From the NCBI GenBank assembly GCA_947568835.1, contig OX387603.1:22902651-22966650 (forward strand): a DNA stretch of 64,000 nt. Direction: 5' to 3'. This document shows, one piece after another, positions 47,400-61,100 of the stretch. Every line of letters begins with the position of its first letter. Within the stretch, counting starts at the first letter, position 1. The translations under genes and the position numbers were made by a program. This DNA is from Protonemura montana. Lineage: Eukaryota > Arthropoda > Insecta > Plecoptera > Nemouridae. The notes beneath the pieces are model-generated. The model searched no databases, was not told the DNA's origin, and saw only the letters and a list, made by a program, of their open reading frames with translations.

Positions 47400-50300
47400 T
47401 GTTTATTTTGGGCGGCCCATTTAATTTGCTTCTATAGTTGAGTTATATTTCAGACATTTGCAGAACCACAAACCAAGGTGTTATTCGTCGTTAAATCCAC
47501 TAATGAGTTCTAGTATATCTAATGAGTGTGTAAGCATGCGTGTATGTTATACAATACCGATCTTGGAATTGTAACGCGTAGGGAAGATATTCGTGCGATG
47601 TGTCATATAATACACACAGATAAAACTACAGGACGAGACTTGTTGGTAAAAAACGGATTTCTCTTTCGAAACACGAACTCGACCAACACTGAAAGAAAAC
47701 GCGTAAGATGGTAGACGCCGAATGTAATCCAAGATGTCATCTTTGGAACACGACGCTCAGGATAAAGTTACGGCAATGTTGTAATTTTGTCAAACGTCAT
47801 CGAAGCTTGCGGCGAAGTAAATGTTTCGTGGTTGCTTTTCTTGTTCACGTCACCTTTGCTTATTGTTTTTTGTCACTCTTTTCGAAAGTGTTAAAGAAAT
47901 GTGAGGCTGGGTTCTATCTATATAGGATTCACTTCAATCTCTTTTGTCCATCCACCTCCTTGATATAAAATATATTTTGTTTTAACTTTGAGCCGATTCG
48001 CTTGTTATGAATTTGATGTAGCTTTCTTTCAACGGAGAGATCCCGGGAAATCTGTGACTTACGAAGATAATCGACTTTCTTTCCTGATTCTTTACTTTCT
48101 CTTTGGGTAAAGCTTGATACCGATTACTGACACAGAGACCGATCTGTGTTCCTGGCTGCCTTCGCGAAATAATTACCTCCGTCTAGTTGAACCTAATCTT
48201 TTGATGTGATTTGCTAGGAATTATTTATTTACAAGTAAATTAAAATGCTCGTAGTTTCAAGAGAGTTTCATCAGTTTTAGTAAAGCCTGCCTATCACTTT
48301 TCCTTTGTAAGTAAGATGATAATTCCAAGGAAATGTTAAAATGCTTGAGTAAGCATTTGAACAACATTTGGTTGAGCGCTGTGAAAGTCTAGCTAAGAAC
48401 TGAACAGGAAAGTTTTTTTTGTTAGTGGAATACTAAAACAAGCTGAAATCTTTAGAAAAAAGAAAGGGAAATACTAGGTCGTTATCAAATGATTTCCGCC
48501 GCGAACCGGGAAACAGATTCTGAAGCAAATGAGTTCGTTTGGTGTTAATAGTCAAGTAAAACCGTTTTTCACCGCTCAAAATAGAACACATGAAGTAGTA
48601 AATTGTAGCTTTGGGGATATTACCTTATTACTCAATTGGACAATTAGAATCGATTTTTGCTAAAAATATAACGCGCAAAGTTAAGAGTATCGTCTGTTTC
48701 TTTTATCCAGAAATTTATTTTCTGAGTTAGGTAGCGAATTTTCCTGTAGTGCGCACCACTCTTCTAATTTCTATAACCAAACAAATATCCACCCAGGATC
48801 CGGCTGATTGAGAACAAACGTTTATACTGAGGTACTACCTATTCTATTAACGAAATGCTGATGGCGCTTTCATGCAGACGCTATCCCGGTTGCGTCGGAG
48901 GCTAGCTTTTCACAAATCATTCACACACCATTGATCAAACGCACGAGAATAACTCGGATAAAACAACGATTCATTTTTCACCTCGAATAATTTTCTGCTA
49001 CAAACATGTTGCGTTCAATTAAAATAATTCAATCGGGCATACTCGACAAACAGACATGATTTCAACTAGAGTCCACAGTATAAAAAAAAACGTATAGAAA
49101 TTATTTTTCTTTGAAAGCTGAACGAGGATGGAACCTTTTAGCAGAGAAAATGATACAATTTTTCGTAATTACCACATGAGTTCTCTTAAACTGTCACTTA
49201 CACATCATCCGAGAAAATTTTAGTCCACTAAAATAATGACGAATATTTTTCAGCCAACACCAAGAACTCTTAGCCGACCATTAGGTTCTGGTGCCTGTTT
49301 TTGCATACACAATCCCGTGCGTATGTGTTACGCACACATGTGCTGCGTCGCACTCTCGTCGTATTTTCCAGTTGTTGATTACCCCGTGTGCACGCGAGTT
49401 GCAGACTGCCGGCCAGGCGAGTCGTAAATCATGCCTTATCCATTAGTACACTCAGACTAATTGGATTGCTGGAAGGTTCTGCACAACCTTTCATTAACGC
49501 AAAGACGAAGTTGGTTAATTAATAACACAAACTCATGGTCTTCGCTTACGTAAAATTTAGATGCAAAGAAAAAAAAATCTTTTCATCTGGTTTGCCGCGA
49601 GACAAGTAACATTTGTGTTGATTTACAAATTTGTTTGTTTTGTTCTTAAGTTTCGAAACAGTGCTTTGACTTTCTTACCTTAGCCAACGGCAATACGCAG
49701 CTAAAGATGCTGGGGAACAATTCACAATCACTCAAGTAGCAGATGCAATTTAAGAAATGTTGCTGACTGGACTACCGACCTAAAATTATATCTTCATAGC
49801 AATCTTCGAAACGATGTTTAAAGTAATATTCCAAACGCAGTAAAACATTACTACCTTCCGCATACCGTATAACCATTTCCTGTTAGTTCGTAGACGCTAA
49901 TATAAGTCAACAACCGCAGTAAAACAAAGAATAGATTGAGTATCTATGGTAAAACTCATGGTAAGGACGATATGACACTATTATGCCGCCATCGAGAAGT
50001 GTATTTGTTCTTACCTCCATCCCATGCATCCCATATATATATATATATATGTGTAGGTATAGACGTTTTTACGGCTATACACGTATCTTTAGCATCTAAT
50101 GAAGAATTCAAAGGCAATATAGCATGGTCTATTTTATTCTCTATACTATTTTAAGCTACTTTACTTCCGTTACGAAAAGATTTTCTGTATGAAAACGTTA
50201 TGAGGCGACTTGGAAATTCTATCATATATTTTCGAGGCACTTTCAGCGCAATTCATTCATTACTTCAATCGTAAATGCCGAGCCAACATTTAGCCAAACG

Positions 50301-51025
50301 TAATATTTGCTTGATACTATTTTTCCTTTTCACCGTTGTGAATTTTAGCAGAGCGTTTCTGGTCCGCGGCACGAACGTTTTTTCATGGAATAATCGACTT
50401 ACATAGATTACTCGACGGGGGGGCATTTTTCTCATCAACGGCACCATGCATAATTGACATCGACAGTCAAAGTTCATCGCGTAAAAACGCATAATAAGTA
50501 AAACGTTCCCATGAATATTTCAGTACTTAAAAATAGGTTGTGCACCACAATAGGCCGGCTATGCAGTCAAGCGTGAAAAGGCAGTGTCCACAAAGGAGAT
50601 GGGCGGATGGAAATACTCGACAAATTTCAACACACTTTTTTGTTGGCTTATGTCGAGCCTCTTAAATAATATGTGGACGCTTCGTGACGCTGACAGGTTC
50701 TTTTTGATAACGATAATAGCAAGAGAAAAAAAAAGAAAATTTACATACGGTATGATGTGTGGTGTGGGTGCCGGGTCGCATAGGGCAGCTAATTTACAGC
50801 AACAAACAAACTCGTTGGCTGTGCGTAGAACTGCTCTAGTTCCTCTTTGTCACCCACAATTAACTGAAATTAGAACTAAGCATCGCTTCGTTCCCGAACC
50901 ACCGCGTCTTGCAACAAGTAGCCTCAGCTCAGGTGCCCCAAGAAAGTTGTCGTGAACATTTCACGTCGTGCAAACTGAACAACCGTGCGTGCACGTTCGT
51001 GCACCTTGCCGCCTCGCTTTCTTAC
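47400..51025. other. Non-coding stretch
   Basis: AT-rich with scattered short ORFs without motifs. There is a TA dinucleotide run near 50033-50050. A possible 20-30 nt minus-strand microexon with donor AAG|GTAAGA near 49683 is too short to support. Confidence 0.5.
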
Positions 51026-51088
51026 CCCGTCCCGTGTGGATTTTAGCTCCATAAAACTGGCCGTGTAGCGAACGTGACTCCCCTTTGG
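51026..51088 (-). CDS. Candidate 63-nt coding exon (minus strand)
   Basis: On the minus strand, CTCGTCTTTTGCAG is an excellent acceptor and GACGGG|GTAAGAAAG a good donor. The 63 nt between them are 21 codons, phase 0 at both ends, including GSHVRYTASFMELKS. One of the other frames also stays open; the third stops. The composition is protein-like, and this is among the best exon signals outside the named genes. It lies upstream, in sense, of the LDLa gene, so it could belong to that gene or to a separate one. No family is recognised. Confidence 0.38.
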
Positions 51089-52250
51089 CTGCAAAAGACG
51101 AGCGGATCTAGTGTTGCTGCGGCAAGCATGTTGGGGCAACGAGACTGACCCCGATGAACTCTGGCATTTTATAGTTATCTCTAGGTGTGCATGGTGATGT
51201 AGGTACGACCGAGCATGTAACTAGGGGGAATGCGGGTTGATTTTTATTTGTTAATAACATTAATGACGTAAACCAGAGGATTATTTTGATATGAATAAAT
51301 TGTTTTAGGGATACAGAAAACTCCGTTTCAATGCTATCTGTATTCTAAACGATAATTGATTGGCGTTTATCTATTCAAATGGACATTGCCACATAATTAT
51401 GTACAAACTAAGACACTATTTGAAAGAGAAGTTCCATCTTTCTAATCTATTGCTACAGCCATTCATTTAATGTTAACTCCAGAACAAGGAAGTAGCTAAT
51501 TATTCTTAACAAAGTTTTTCAAATGTAATTTGCTCAACTTAATTATTGCACGTGTTGGTTGGCTTATGCAATATTCACGGATATCTCCCGAGTTTGTGCA
51601 TCCTTCTGTACGAATCCCTGAACATCCTGATGAATGTAAACGCCGGCTAGATGAAATCCGCGAATGCAATTTGGCCCCAAGTCGACTCGGCATGCATAAA
51701 TTACACGGTAGAAGACGTTGTGTTGCGCTGGATTTGGCTGCGCGCTGCGCAGCGGGAGAGCGGGAGGAAGGCGCCCGAAGAGCAAAAGGAAACCTTCGGA
51801 AATAAGATCTTCTCAAAGAGATCCCAGTTCGAAATTCAATCACAATCTGTGGCTCATACATGCATGCACCAAGTAAGCATTTCTGCAGGGCGACAGAAAA
51901 TGTATACAAACACGTTGCAAAGCATCGTTTCAATGATCGAAATACACGCTGTGTTTTCTCATATTATCATTTTCATTTTCTTTACTGGCTATATTTTCTT
52001 AAATAGTAATATTAAGAGTTCCACACGCGATGGTCTTTGACCACAAGGGTGGCAATGGTGTGGTATCCGCGAAGGCCGCCTTTATCCAAGGGTTCCATCT
52101 TACAACATCTTTTAAACCTTCTTGCTGTGTACAATACGCAAGCATGTGTTCGTGATAATTTCAGCAAGCTTCCGAACTGTACGCCGTTGACACACTTTTA
52201 AGCGGCCGTAACCTTATCAAGTCTTCCTTACTCTTGGCATTGTTCCACAG

Positions 52251-52302
52251 AGGCGTTCTTTTTCCTTCCGTTGCGACGCCGTGGACGCCGGCGTCCTTTG
52301 GG
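52251..52302 (+). CDS. Candidate 52-nt exon with strong splice sites
   Basis: TTGGCATTGTTCCACAG is followed by 52 GC-rich bases and a perfect GTAAGT donor. All three frames are open (GVLFPSVATPWTPASF in one), so the coding frame cannot be chosen. Opposite-strand ORFs at 52161-52462 are shadows of the same GC-rich patch. Confidence 0.28.
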
Positions 52303-53956
52303 GTAAGTAATGCCGCACACGGCCCGAGCGGCGCAATCGCCGCCAATTCTGGGTCAAAACCGTGCGCGTGGTGCGAGTGACCATGCAAGCTGACCTTGAC
52401 TCAAATAGTAGTCTGGAGTGACCACATTGTAGGGCCCCTGGTTTTTTTTGTGAGTTCTTCAAGGTCAGATAAAGCTATTAGCGGTTAGCGGAGGAAGTTT
52501 CAATAATGGCATGCATATAATTACGTTTCAATAGTGTAAATAAATAGTAATGTTTTCCCAAATTCCTTTATACTTGGTTTCATTACCTTCAAAATTGTTT
52601 CTTCCATTAACTTCCAAACATAAAACATAAATTATTGTGGCACTTTCAAAAACCTACGCGTTTAATTTTTAGTGCCAATTGCAATATCTATACCAGTAAC
52701 TCACATACAGCATGTCAAATGTCTTAAAAATTAACTTGATAATGGAAATGAATATTTAATTTTTACTCAAGGGATTTATCCGCTTTTATACAACAAAAAA
52801 TTTTCCTCCGATGGAATGATTTAGCCGTGATAGCTACGTAAGCTCTCTGGCATTTAAACTTCTAAAAGAATGAATTATTTTTGGGACGTGATGGTTCCGA
52901 AACTAATTTATTATTTTAAAAGCATTTGTTTGTTCGTCTCGCAAAGCTGATAGTATCTCTAATAAGCATAAAAAATTTGACTTGGCGCTAGAAGCTGTGC
53001 TACCGAATTATTACTTGTTATCCACGTTTATTAAGACAGCTTGAGAAAGTTCTATTTGATTGTTTGTTAAGTTCTGCGGATACCAGTTTTTAACTTTATC
53101 TACATTGGTGGCACGAAGGGGATCGAAAGAAAAAATTGAGAGTCTCTCCGCACGAACGGGCGCTTGTTTTTATGATAATATATTAAGAGTTTGTGGGATT
53201 ATCCATACTTTAAGTTTGATTGTTGAAAATATGGGAGTGCAGCAGTTGAAAAAAAGGCCAGTGATAACAGAGTACAGCGTAAAAAACCGTGTAATATGAT
53301 TGGATCAGAAAAATGCTCTCAGGTAGATTTCTGTGAAATGTTACGGTTAGGGGTTATTCTATCTTTCAGATGTCCTTAAAAAGAAAGTTTTCTCTCCGTG
53401 TTAAGGCAACACAAGGATTTCAAAAAGCTACTCTGGAGAGGCCACGACATGGGGACGTAATGGCATGAAAACAGCAATCTAAACTTCGTCATTCCTAATT
53501 TTCTCGTCTGGTAGAACCAGCCAATGGCGATGAGAAAGAAAGGGGATTCAAAATTGCAACGAAATTAAGGGTCCAAGGGAAAGGAATTCTTCGTTTTAAT
53601 CCCATCACGCACAGAGTTTTAAAATGTATTTCTTTCCAACTGCCATTAAAATTACGACACAATGCTTTTTTTTTATCAAATGTTGGATGAATACAAATCA
53701 AAAATATGAACTAGAGCATTCATAGTCGAGTGGTATCAAATTCCACACGCAACTTGTGCTGATTTCCATTTCAATGGATTTTAAAATCGCAATATCTCGT
53801 CGCAAAGTAAACAATTTCCCCCCCAATATCACCTGATTGATTGACTTGTGTACGAATGAAAAGAGCCAACGCACACTAATGGGCACAAGTCCCGTAATTA
53901 AGTAGCCGTAACGAGTCCGTTCACATCGCATCGCATCCGACACGTGATTATTTCAG
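52303..53956. other. AT-rich non-coding stretch
   Basis: No gene or repeat is recognised. Confidence 0.5.
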
Positions 53957-54062
53957 ATGCAAAGTTTGCTTCGACTGAGCGTTTCTATGTAGATCATGCG
54001 CACACCACTGTCGCTCTCGGCGTCCAGCATTTGCAGAATCCGCCCGCGCGGCCCACAGGCGG
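53957..54062 (+). CDS. Candidate coding exon; opposite strand also reads well
   Basis: On the plus strand GATTATTTCAG is a good acceptor and GGCGG|GTAGGA a moderate donor. The only open frame starts after two bases and includes FYVDHAHTTVALGVQHLQ. On the minus strand, in the same codon register, an equally protein-like reading (ILQMLDAESDSGVRMIYIE) runs to a TGA at 53953-53955, but I find no acceptor for it. The GC-rich island within AT-rich DNA suggests real coding sequence on one strand. I favour plus because of its splice sites. Confidence 0.3.
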
Positions 54063-55133
54063 GTAGGACAACAAAAACATCGACCGCAAAAGCAGTTACG
54101 TCAATCCTTGTGCATTACCATAATTGAGACGTGTAGAACATATTGTTCAAACAATAACATCAACTCTGTAGTAAAAAGTAGAGCGCGCACAGAGAAGGGC
54201 GTTATTATTGCAAAACATTATTTCTCAGTGGGTGGTTTGTCAAATATTCGTCGAGGCTAGCCGGGGCCGTACAGCCAATTTAGTTCAATTGCTTCAGTTA
54301 TACAATGATAATGTGATAACCTAAACAATTTTAATTATGAGCCATATTGTTTCACTCTGTTAAAACCATGAATAGTAAGTGAAAACAATTAAGGGGTTTC
54401 ACTTTAGGCAAAGTTTTCCAAACTTTTTTATAGTGCTATCCGCTTTCTGCTTTCATTTCCGCTGTACCCTCAATCTTGTCGGGGTGCGTAACTCTGTCCG
54501 CACTCAAATTATTCTCACCGTGCTTTTTGCCACGTGATTGCTGCGGGGTCTGTCTGAGGTAGCAATCACTACACCGAATCAGGGTACCATTTCTCGAAAC
54601 GTTATCCGGCTTAACCGTGGACTATTAACTGCGGGTCGCGGTAACGTTTCGAAAATAGGTATCACCAAGTTTCTCCGGCAGTGAGGCAACGACCTCTCCG
54701 ACGCGTTGCCCGGACTTCTAAAGCTTTAATCGAAAGAAGCGCGATGGATATAGGTTGTGACAATCTGAATTATACGCCTGGTTTATTCGCTGTGATACAC
54801 ATATACGTTACGAATCTTAATTCATCTGAAAGCATGGCTTCATTTTGAAAAGCTAAACGAACCTTTTCAAGTGTTATTCTTTTATGTTAACCTTAATGTA
54901 CCCATTTTTGGGGAAATAAAATTTAAAGAGGTTAATTGTTAAAGAAAGAGTCATTTGTAGACTTCGTTGGCTTATTTTATTTCCTATCACCGGTTTATTT
55001 GGGAATGCTAAACGATACTCAAGAAAATATAATATGAGAGTTAATCGACCTCTCCGGCACGGCACACTTTCAGCATTGCTCACAATTAGAAAATCATTCC
55101 CCAGCGATTTCGGTTACCAAGTTGCTTTTAGCA
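54063..55133. other. Non-coding stretch with an inverted repeat
   Basis: The inverted repeat at 54583-54666 is the only distinct element. Confidence 0.5.
54583..54666. repeat. Imperfect ~28-bp inverted repeat, MITE-like foldback
   Basis: The left arm GGTACCATTTCTCGAAACG (54583-54601) and beyond pairs with the right arm at 54638-54666. The core CGAAACGTTA (54595-54604) is matched perfectly by TAACGTTTCG (54642-54651). The roughly 30-bp centre includes TTAACCGTGG. It could fold as a cruciform, or be a short non-autonomous transposon remnant. Confidence 0.65.
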
Positions 55134-55160
55134 CCCCCCCCCCCCCCCCCCCCCCCCCCC
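55134..55160 (+). repeat. Poly-C tract, 27 bp
   Basis: A run of 27 C, the longest homopolymer in the window and the only long one with C rather than G on the plus strand. Confidence 0.95.
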
Positions 55161-58100
55161 TCCCCACCAACCACCACCCGACCAACGCCTTGGGCGATAG
55201 CTCCATTATCAGTTCAAGGAGTAACGTATGCTCCCCAGACCTCCCATTAAAACTATATAACCCATTCCCCGCAAGAAGCCTGCTATTTTTTATGTTGGTG
55301 TTCGTGTAGCAAGTATTTAACTTGTTGCGTACGCCTACGCACACATAGTAAGGCCGCGGGTGTCGGAAACGACGCATTTATTTCAGCTGTCAGTTGGCTA
55401 TCGTGGAGCATGCGCTATTTAGTTTAACAGCGAGCAGCTCCGAGAATCCGGTCGGACCTGGTGTACAAGATACTTTCTCGAAAGCAGCTTTGACTTGTGA
55501 CTTGCTTTGACTTGTTTGTCTGATTGAATTGGATTTCAAAAAATAAAATACAGTGAAATGCGTACAATTGAATAACTTCTGTCCCAAACAGCCTTCTTTA
55601 GAGAAAATAAAAGCTATGCTTTGGCTTCCGGAAGTCGTAGTATCACAAGGCTAAGTTTAATAAAACATTCAGTTGAAATCAATACTGAAATATACCTCGG
55701 CACCTCGGTGACGAATGTAACATCTCTTTGTAAACTCGTGCTTACGAGTGAGTTTAAGCTTTTGACCGCAAGTTCATTTCCCACGATCGCATCTGTAAAT
55801 TGAGTGCAAATAACCGAGCATCAGAGAACACACTCTGTAAGTTTTGCGAGTGGACTAGATGCCGTTGGCGAATCGAACCCCGCGTCCCATGAAGAACTTG
55901 CTTCGCAAATATTTGAACAGGAAAAGGCATACCCTGTAAACATCGGATGCTTCACAAATTAAACTCTGTAATTTATATTGGAAGACGAACATTACAATTA
56001 AGTCAATTAAGGCGTGGGTTTATGCATAAAAGCATGGAATCGCACATTTAAGATGGGATGGTTCATACCCTGTCGAGCGGTTACGGACTTGTCCATTTCA
56101 AAGTTGATCAGAATATATCAACACGAGACTCTCGTGATTTTCTCAAAGTTTAAATCAAGTTCTAAGCTGTGTGTGAGAATGTTGGTGGAGGTCTTATCGC
56201 TATAGGAATTGTTACTAATTGACTAACAATGCCAGTCTCTTTTAAGTTTAAAGTGAGATTTTTGTATTAGAACCGCTTGACACGATGCAGCCACTCGTAA
56301 TTCCTGTAAAGGCAGCGGGCAACAGCCAACACATTTTCCTGGTTAGCTGAGATAGTGTGGCGAAGTACGTCATTCGAGGGGCTTAAAATAGGCACCCCCA
56401 ACACGCAAACTCGCCGCCGTCGATGCCGTGACGAAATAATAAAAAAGAAAAAACGAGGCAATTTCTCGGTGTTATTTTATTGTGAACGGCTTGGTAAATC
56501 AAATCAAATTAGATTGTGGAAGTCTTCGCGAAGCAGTGCGGTTGATCACGACGAGAAAACGTGCTGGAAGTAGGTAACTACATTTTTGCTCATCGTTAGG
56601 TTCTGTCTGAAGAGACATGACAGTTTATTTTCAAGACCGTTATGATGGTTGAGCACGGTAATTTTTCCGAAGTAATCAACTAATTTTCTTTTACCCTGGA
56701 CAGTTTTAATAATCTACATCAAGCTTGTACCTATGCACTGTACGTACTTAATTAGTTATTAAAGACCAGGTCATATAATATTCATTAATGGTGATGTATT
56801 CCAATTTGCAGCCAGCGTACCATCAAAGTAAATTAAATTTAATGTCAGTGGTCAATGAACTGGTGATTTTCGTTAGCTGCCATTGAGCTGTATTTATACT
56901 GGTTGGAAAACATTGTGCCAATTATCTAAAATTCTCTTGAACTTACTCCTACATGATTTTAACGTTTACTTAGATTCAGAGTTTTGATCAAAACTAAATT
57001 GGGATAGGCTTGGGAACGTATCATTGAAGCCCACGCAAAACTGACGCCAACAACCAAAGATTTTGACAAAATAATTGGGATACATTGATTTAGCAGTGTG
57101 ATGTTATTTGAATTCAATGAAAATCAATAAGATTTTCTTTCATTTTCCTAGCTAATTTCAATTGATGCGATAAGGTGGTGATCCCCTTATGAAACTTCAA
57201 ATCAATTTCTTGTAATCCCAAATGCGATCGGACGTGAATTCGTTTAGACGGCTTCCGCACGCGGTGACGGCTAGCGGTGTCGACATCACTTCGCCTGACT
57301 TGACGGGGTGACAAGGGAAATAACAGGCTCAAAGAGGCTACCATGGCGCGGGCACGACACGACACAAATATACCGCTAAGGATCACCTAGTAATATCAGG
57401 ACCAAGAGCAGGACGAACCTTTCACATATCGCCCGCTCTCGAACTAGAGAAGCCTCTTATCGCCCTCAAAGCCTTCAAGATTTTCAACTGAAATTGAACT
57501 TGAGAGCTGATAAAAGGAACACAGCTTTAAAAAAAAATCTACTTTTAGTGCGCTGAATCAAGGATCAACAAAAATGTGATGTTTTGAACGAATTTATCGT
57601 TGATTTATATCTATCAGCAGAAGCAGTACTGTGTGTGAATGTATAGTTCCAACCCCTGACTAAAATCGATTTTTCAACTAACGTGAAGGTTTACACACAC
57701 ATATATATATATATATAGGTAGTACCAATTCCCGCATATGGAAATGTATTGTGTAAAGATGCTGTTTTCTTTCGGACTATCACGAATGTAAAAAGTTACT
57801 TTTTCGAGCAGTCACCCGTTATCTAAATTCACATTACCTGGGAAAACAGCGCGTTGATGGAAAGCACCAACTTTTTCTGAATACCGTGTGCACAGAGATC
57901 TAAAAATACTGCCGCCTCTACCCCTTCCCGCACTCTACCTAAAAGAAAATGGTGCTCGCCGGAGCTAACTTTGTAACCCGGAAAAATCCGGAAAAAACCC
58001 AGAGACCTTTTCACTTATTTTTGTCATGGGTGGCTGGAGCGGGAGATGGCACGGACCGGACCGGATTTGTTGACCGTAGCCTGAGAATCACGCATTCCGG

Positions 58101-61100
58101 CCTGCGTTTCTTACAAAGGTCGCATCTTTATCGAATCTGTTCTCGCAGTAAGTTAATCACAAGCTTATTGATTGTCGAATCAACCCAAAAGAGCAGAGAA
58201 GAAAGTCATTCGTCTAAAAAATTTATCTCCTGGAGATTTGAAATCATGGACCGAACTACATTGCATAATATCACGGTCGATGGTGCCACAGCTACAATGA
58301 CAAGGTTGTTCGAAATGTAACTTTTCACATCCTTGTTCCCGGATGGGTGTATAGACTATAGACAATGCGCCGCGTATAGATTCGCTGTTTCACTGCCGTG
58401 ACGTCAGCGAAGTCGTTGAGTTGGGTTTTACATCCCGAGGGATTTCAGGAAATCTGGATACGGTGTCGCATCCTCAACGGCATAAGATAGATTCCTGTGC
58501 AGCTTGTTTATGGCTATATCTAGGAACATGGCCGCAACATATCCGATTTACTGTCATTCTGTCAAAGAAAAGCTAGCGCAAACATCAGAATGCAACGGGT
58601 TTTCGAATGGGATATGATTAATGTGTCTCATCGTGGTAGGCGTGAAATGAAACCAGATGTACCTAGGTAGGGAAGTTGAAAAGTCAAAGGTGTGTAGGTA
58701 CTTTTAGAGCATTTCTTGCCGATTTTTGGAAAGAAACCAATAAAGAAATATCTAAATTAAGTCGCTCACAACTCACAATGGACACCTTAATCACTGTCTC
58801 GTGTTAAATATAACATATTTAAGTCTGAAACGAAATCCCCTCTTTCATTTATTTCGAAAACAATGAGTTGAGTTATACGAATGAGTTGTATAAGAATTAT
58901 GTAAATCAGAAATTGACATACCGAACAACAATGACAACAAAACGATATTTTCACAATGATGGAAATTTCAAGCAAACTCTCTCGTTTGTAATCTCTTAAA
59001 AGTGCAGATGCACTAACTTTGTCAAAAGTAGAAGGGATTTAAAACAAAGGCGGGAAAAACTGTCATCCTCAGTTCCCGTCGGCAATCTTTATTAAAACAT
59101 CTCAACGCGCTCGCTGCTTTTCATATGCAAATCACGAACGACATTGGCATGTCCCCATATTCTAATTCTCAATGCAAAGAGATATTGCATGCTCTGGCTT
59201 CTAATCTTTCTAATGGCATATACCGGTTAGTGAGCCATCATTAGCTCAAGTTTTTTCCTTTTTTTTTTATAACTGAAAGGACTCGGGAAAAAAATAGTGT
59301 AAAAAAGCCAACAATTTTCTTTGCCTTGCTTTAGTACGCACTTGGAAAATGCTAAGTTGTATTTGATGAAGAGATCGTAGCACGAGAAAACGAGGATTTT
59401 TCCGGGTCCTAATTTTCATCGTGGTTAAAAGACGATCAGTGCCAAGGATCAACGCCAGCTGAGTAATTGTGGTGCTGCAAGATTGCACAGCTTTGCGGTG
59501 GACTTGATTCTCCGACGGCAAAGAACGTACACCATTGGTTTACCCGGCGAGAATATATCTGCTTTGTTCACTTCAGTTATGTTCGTCAGTTGTGATTTTC
59601 AGGTACCATCTCTTTTAAGATGAGTTTAATGTCCTGCAGAGGACTTAGTTGCCCAGAGTTTTGGTCTTGCTCTGTCATCGTATCTTCCAAGAAAATGATT
59701 AAGTCGTTTTTTGGACTGCAAACCCCATCTCAAAAGAGCGGTTACCGTAAAACGTCGACTTTTATTAACCGCGGGCTCTGAAAACAGTAATTTTTCACAC
59801 ATACATTTTCTTTTGGTCTTCTAAGCAATCTCACAATAATGAGCGCCAGCTCTATCCTGTGAACCACACGCGTACCTGTTCGTTTCTCGTGCTAACCATC
59901 GTTAATAAGGGGAGGTAGAGTCATGGTCAACGGATACGTCGCTGGTTTGGGGAGGGGGAGGGCGTCTCCTGGTGAATGAATATCATGCACGCTGTGACGT
60001 CAGCCAAGTTCAACAGGCGTCGAGTATTGTGGTGCGTTACTTTGGTCAATTGGTGGAGGTGAAAAATCGTTAGTGATGCGCGGTCTAAACCATCAGATCT
60101 ATAATATGAAGTTCAGGTGACCAACGGTGTTAGTCAACCAGGAAGTCTCTCATTAGGATTCTTTTGTTAATTTAGTTGTCAAAATAAAGACATTGCAATT
60201 CAGGTAGGTCATCATATAGAACCAGGAAGTTCCTTGTGTGTTCAGACACCTGCATCCAAAGAAAAACAAGCTAAGAAATGAACTGATTTTTAAACAAAAC
60301 GTGGCTTCAAAGTTCGTAATGACTCTGAACGTGTGTTACCAATGGGCCGCGAGAGAGTCAAGTGGACGTAAATGAAGAGTTGTATTTCAAATTTAGTTCC
60401 ACTTTCATTCAGTAACTTGATCGGCAAATACATTCTTCTCCGAGATGAAGTCTCGAATCGCAAGACTAAAACCGACGATCTGATTGAACACTAGAAATAA
60501 ATTGCTCGATGTAAGGCACTCGTGCAAGAGTTGCCTCATTTCTTGGCTTTATTCGAAATTACCGATGAATTTGAATACCACCGAAAATATCAGCATTCAT
60601 GAACAAAGAAATGAGCTCCAAGCTTAAGAAGAAAAATCTGTTAATATACATAGTCGCAAATATGGTTACGTTTTTTCTAGCACACTATTAAAATGCATTC
60701 AATTAAGAAATCAACTGAATGTGTTTCAGAATTCCTTTTGCCCGATGCAGGGTACTCAGTAAAATATCGGAATAAAAATATCACCGTTGGACCACCGAGC
60801 CTCAAAGCGCATGCCCAGAGCCGTGGGCACGAATGGGTTTATCACATGCGATACTTGTGCGTAGGAATTTTTTATGGAAGTGAAAGTTTTGTCACAATAA
60901 TCACATACCAAACCAATTAAAAATTGCACGTAGAATAGTTCATCAAGTTAGGCTAGCTTCAGGGGAAATGTGATGAAAAGTAGGAAAAGAGTTTGTGCTC
61001 AAAGAAAGTTTTCACGAACAAGTGATTGCTTTTTATATATACGGTCATTTTCATAGCTTTTCCGGGATCATTATTGCCTGACGGTTAATGTGGCAACTTG

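Noticed and set aside
55862-55935. tRNA gene on the minus strand around GGGGTTCGATT
   Set aside because: No T-arm pairing, acceptor stem or anticodon arm can be drawn; only a box B-like motif is present.
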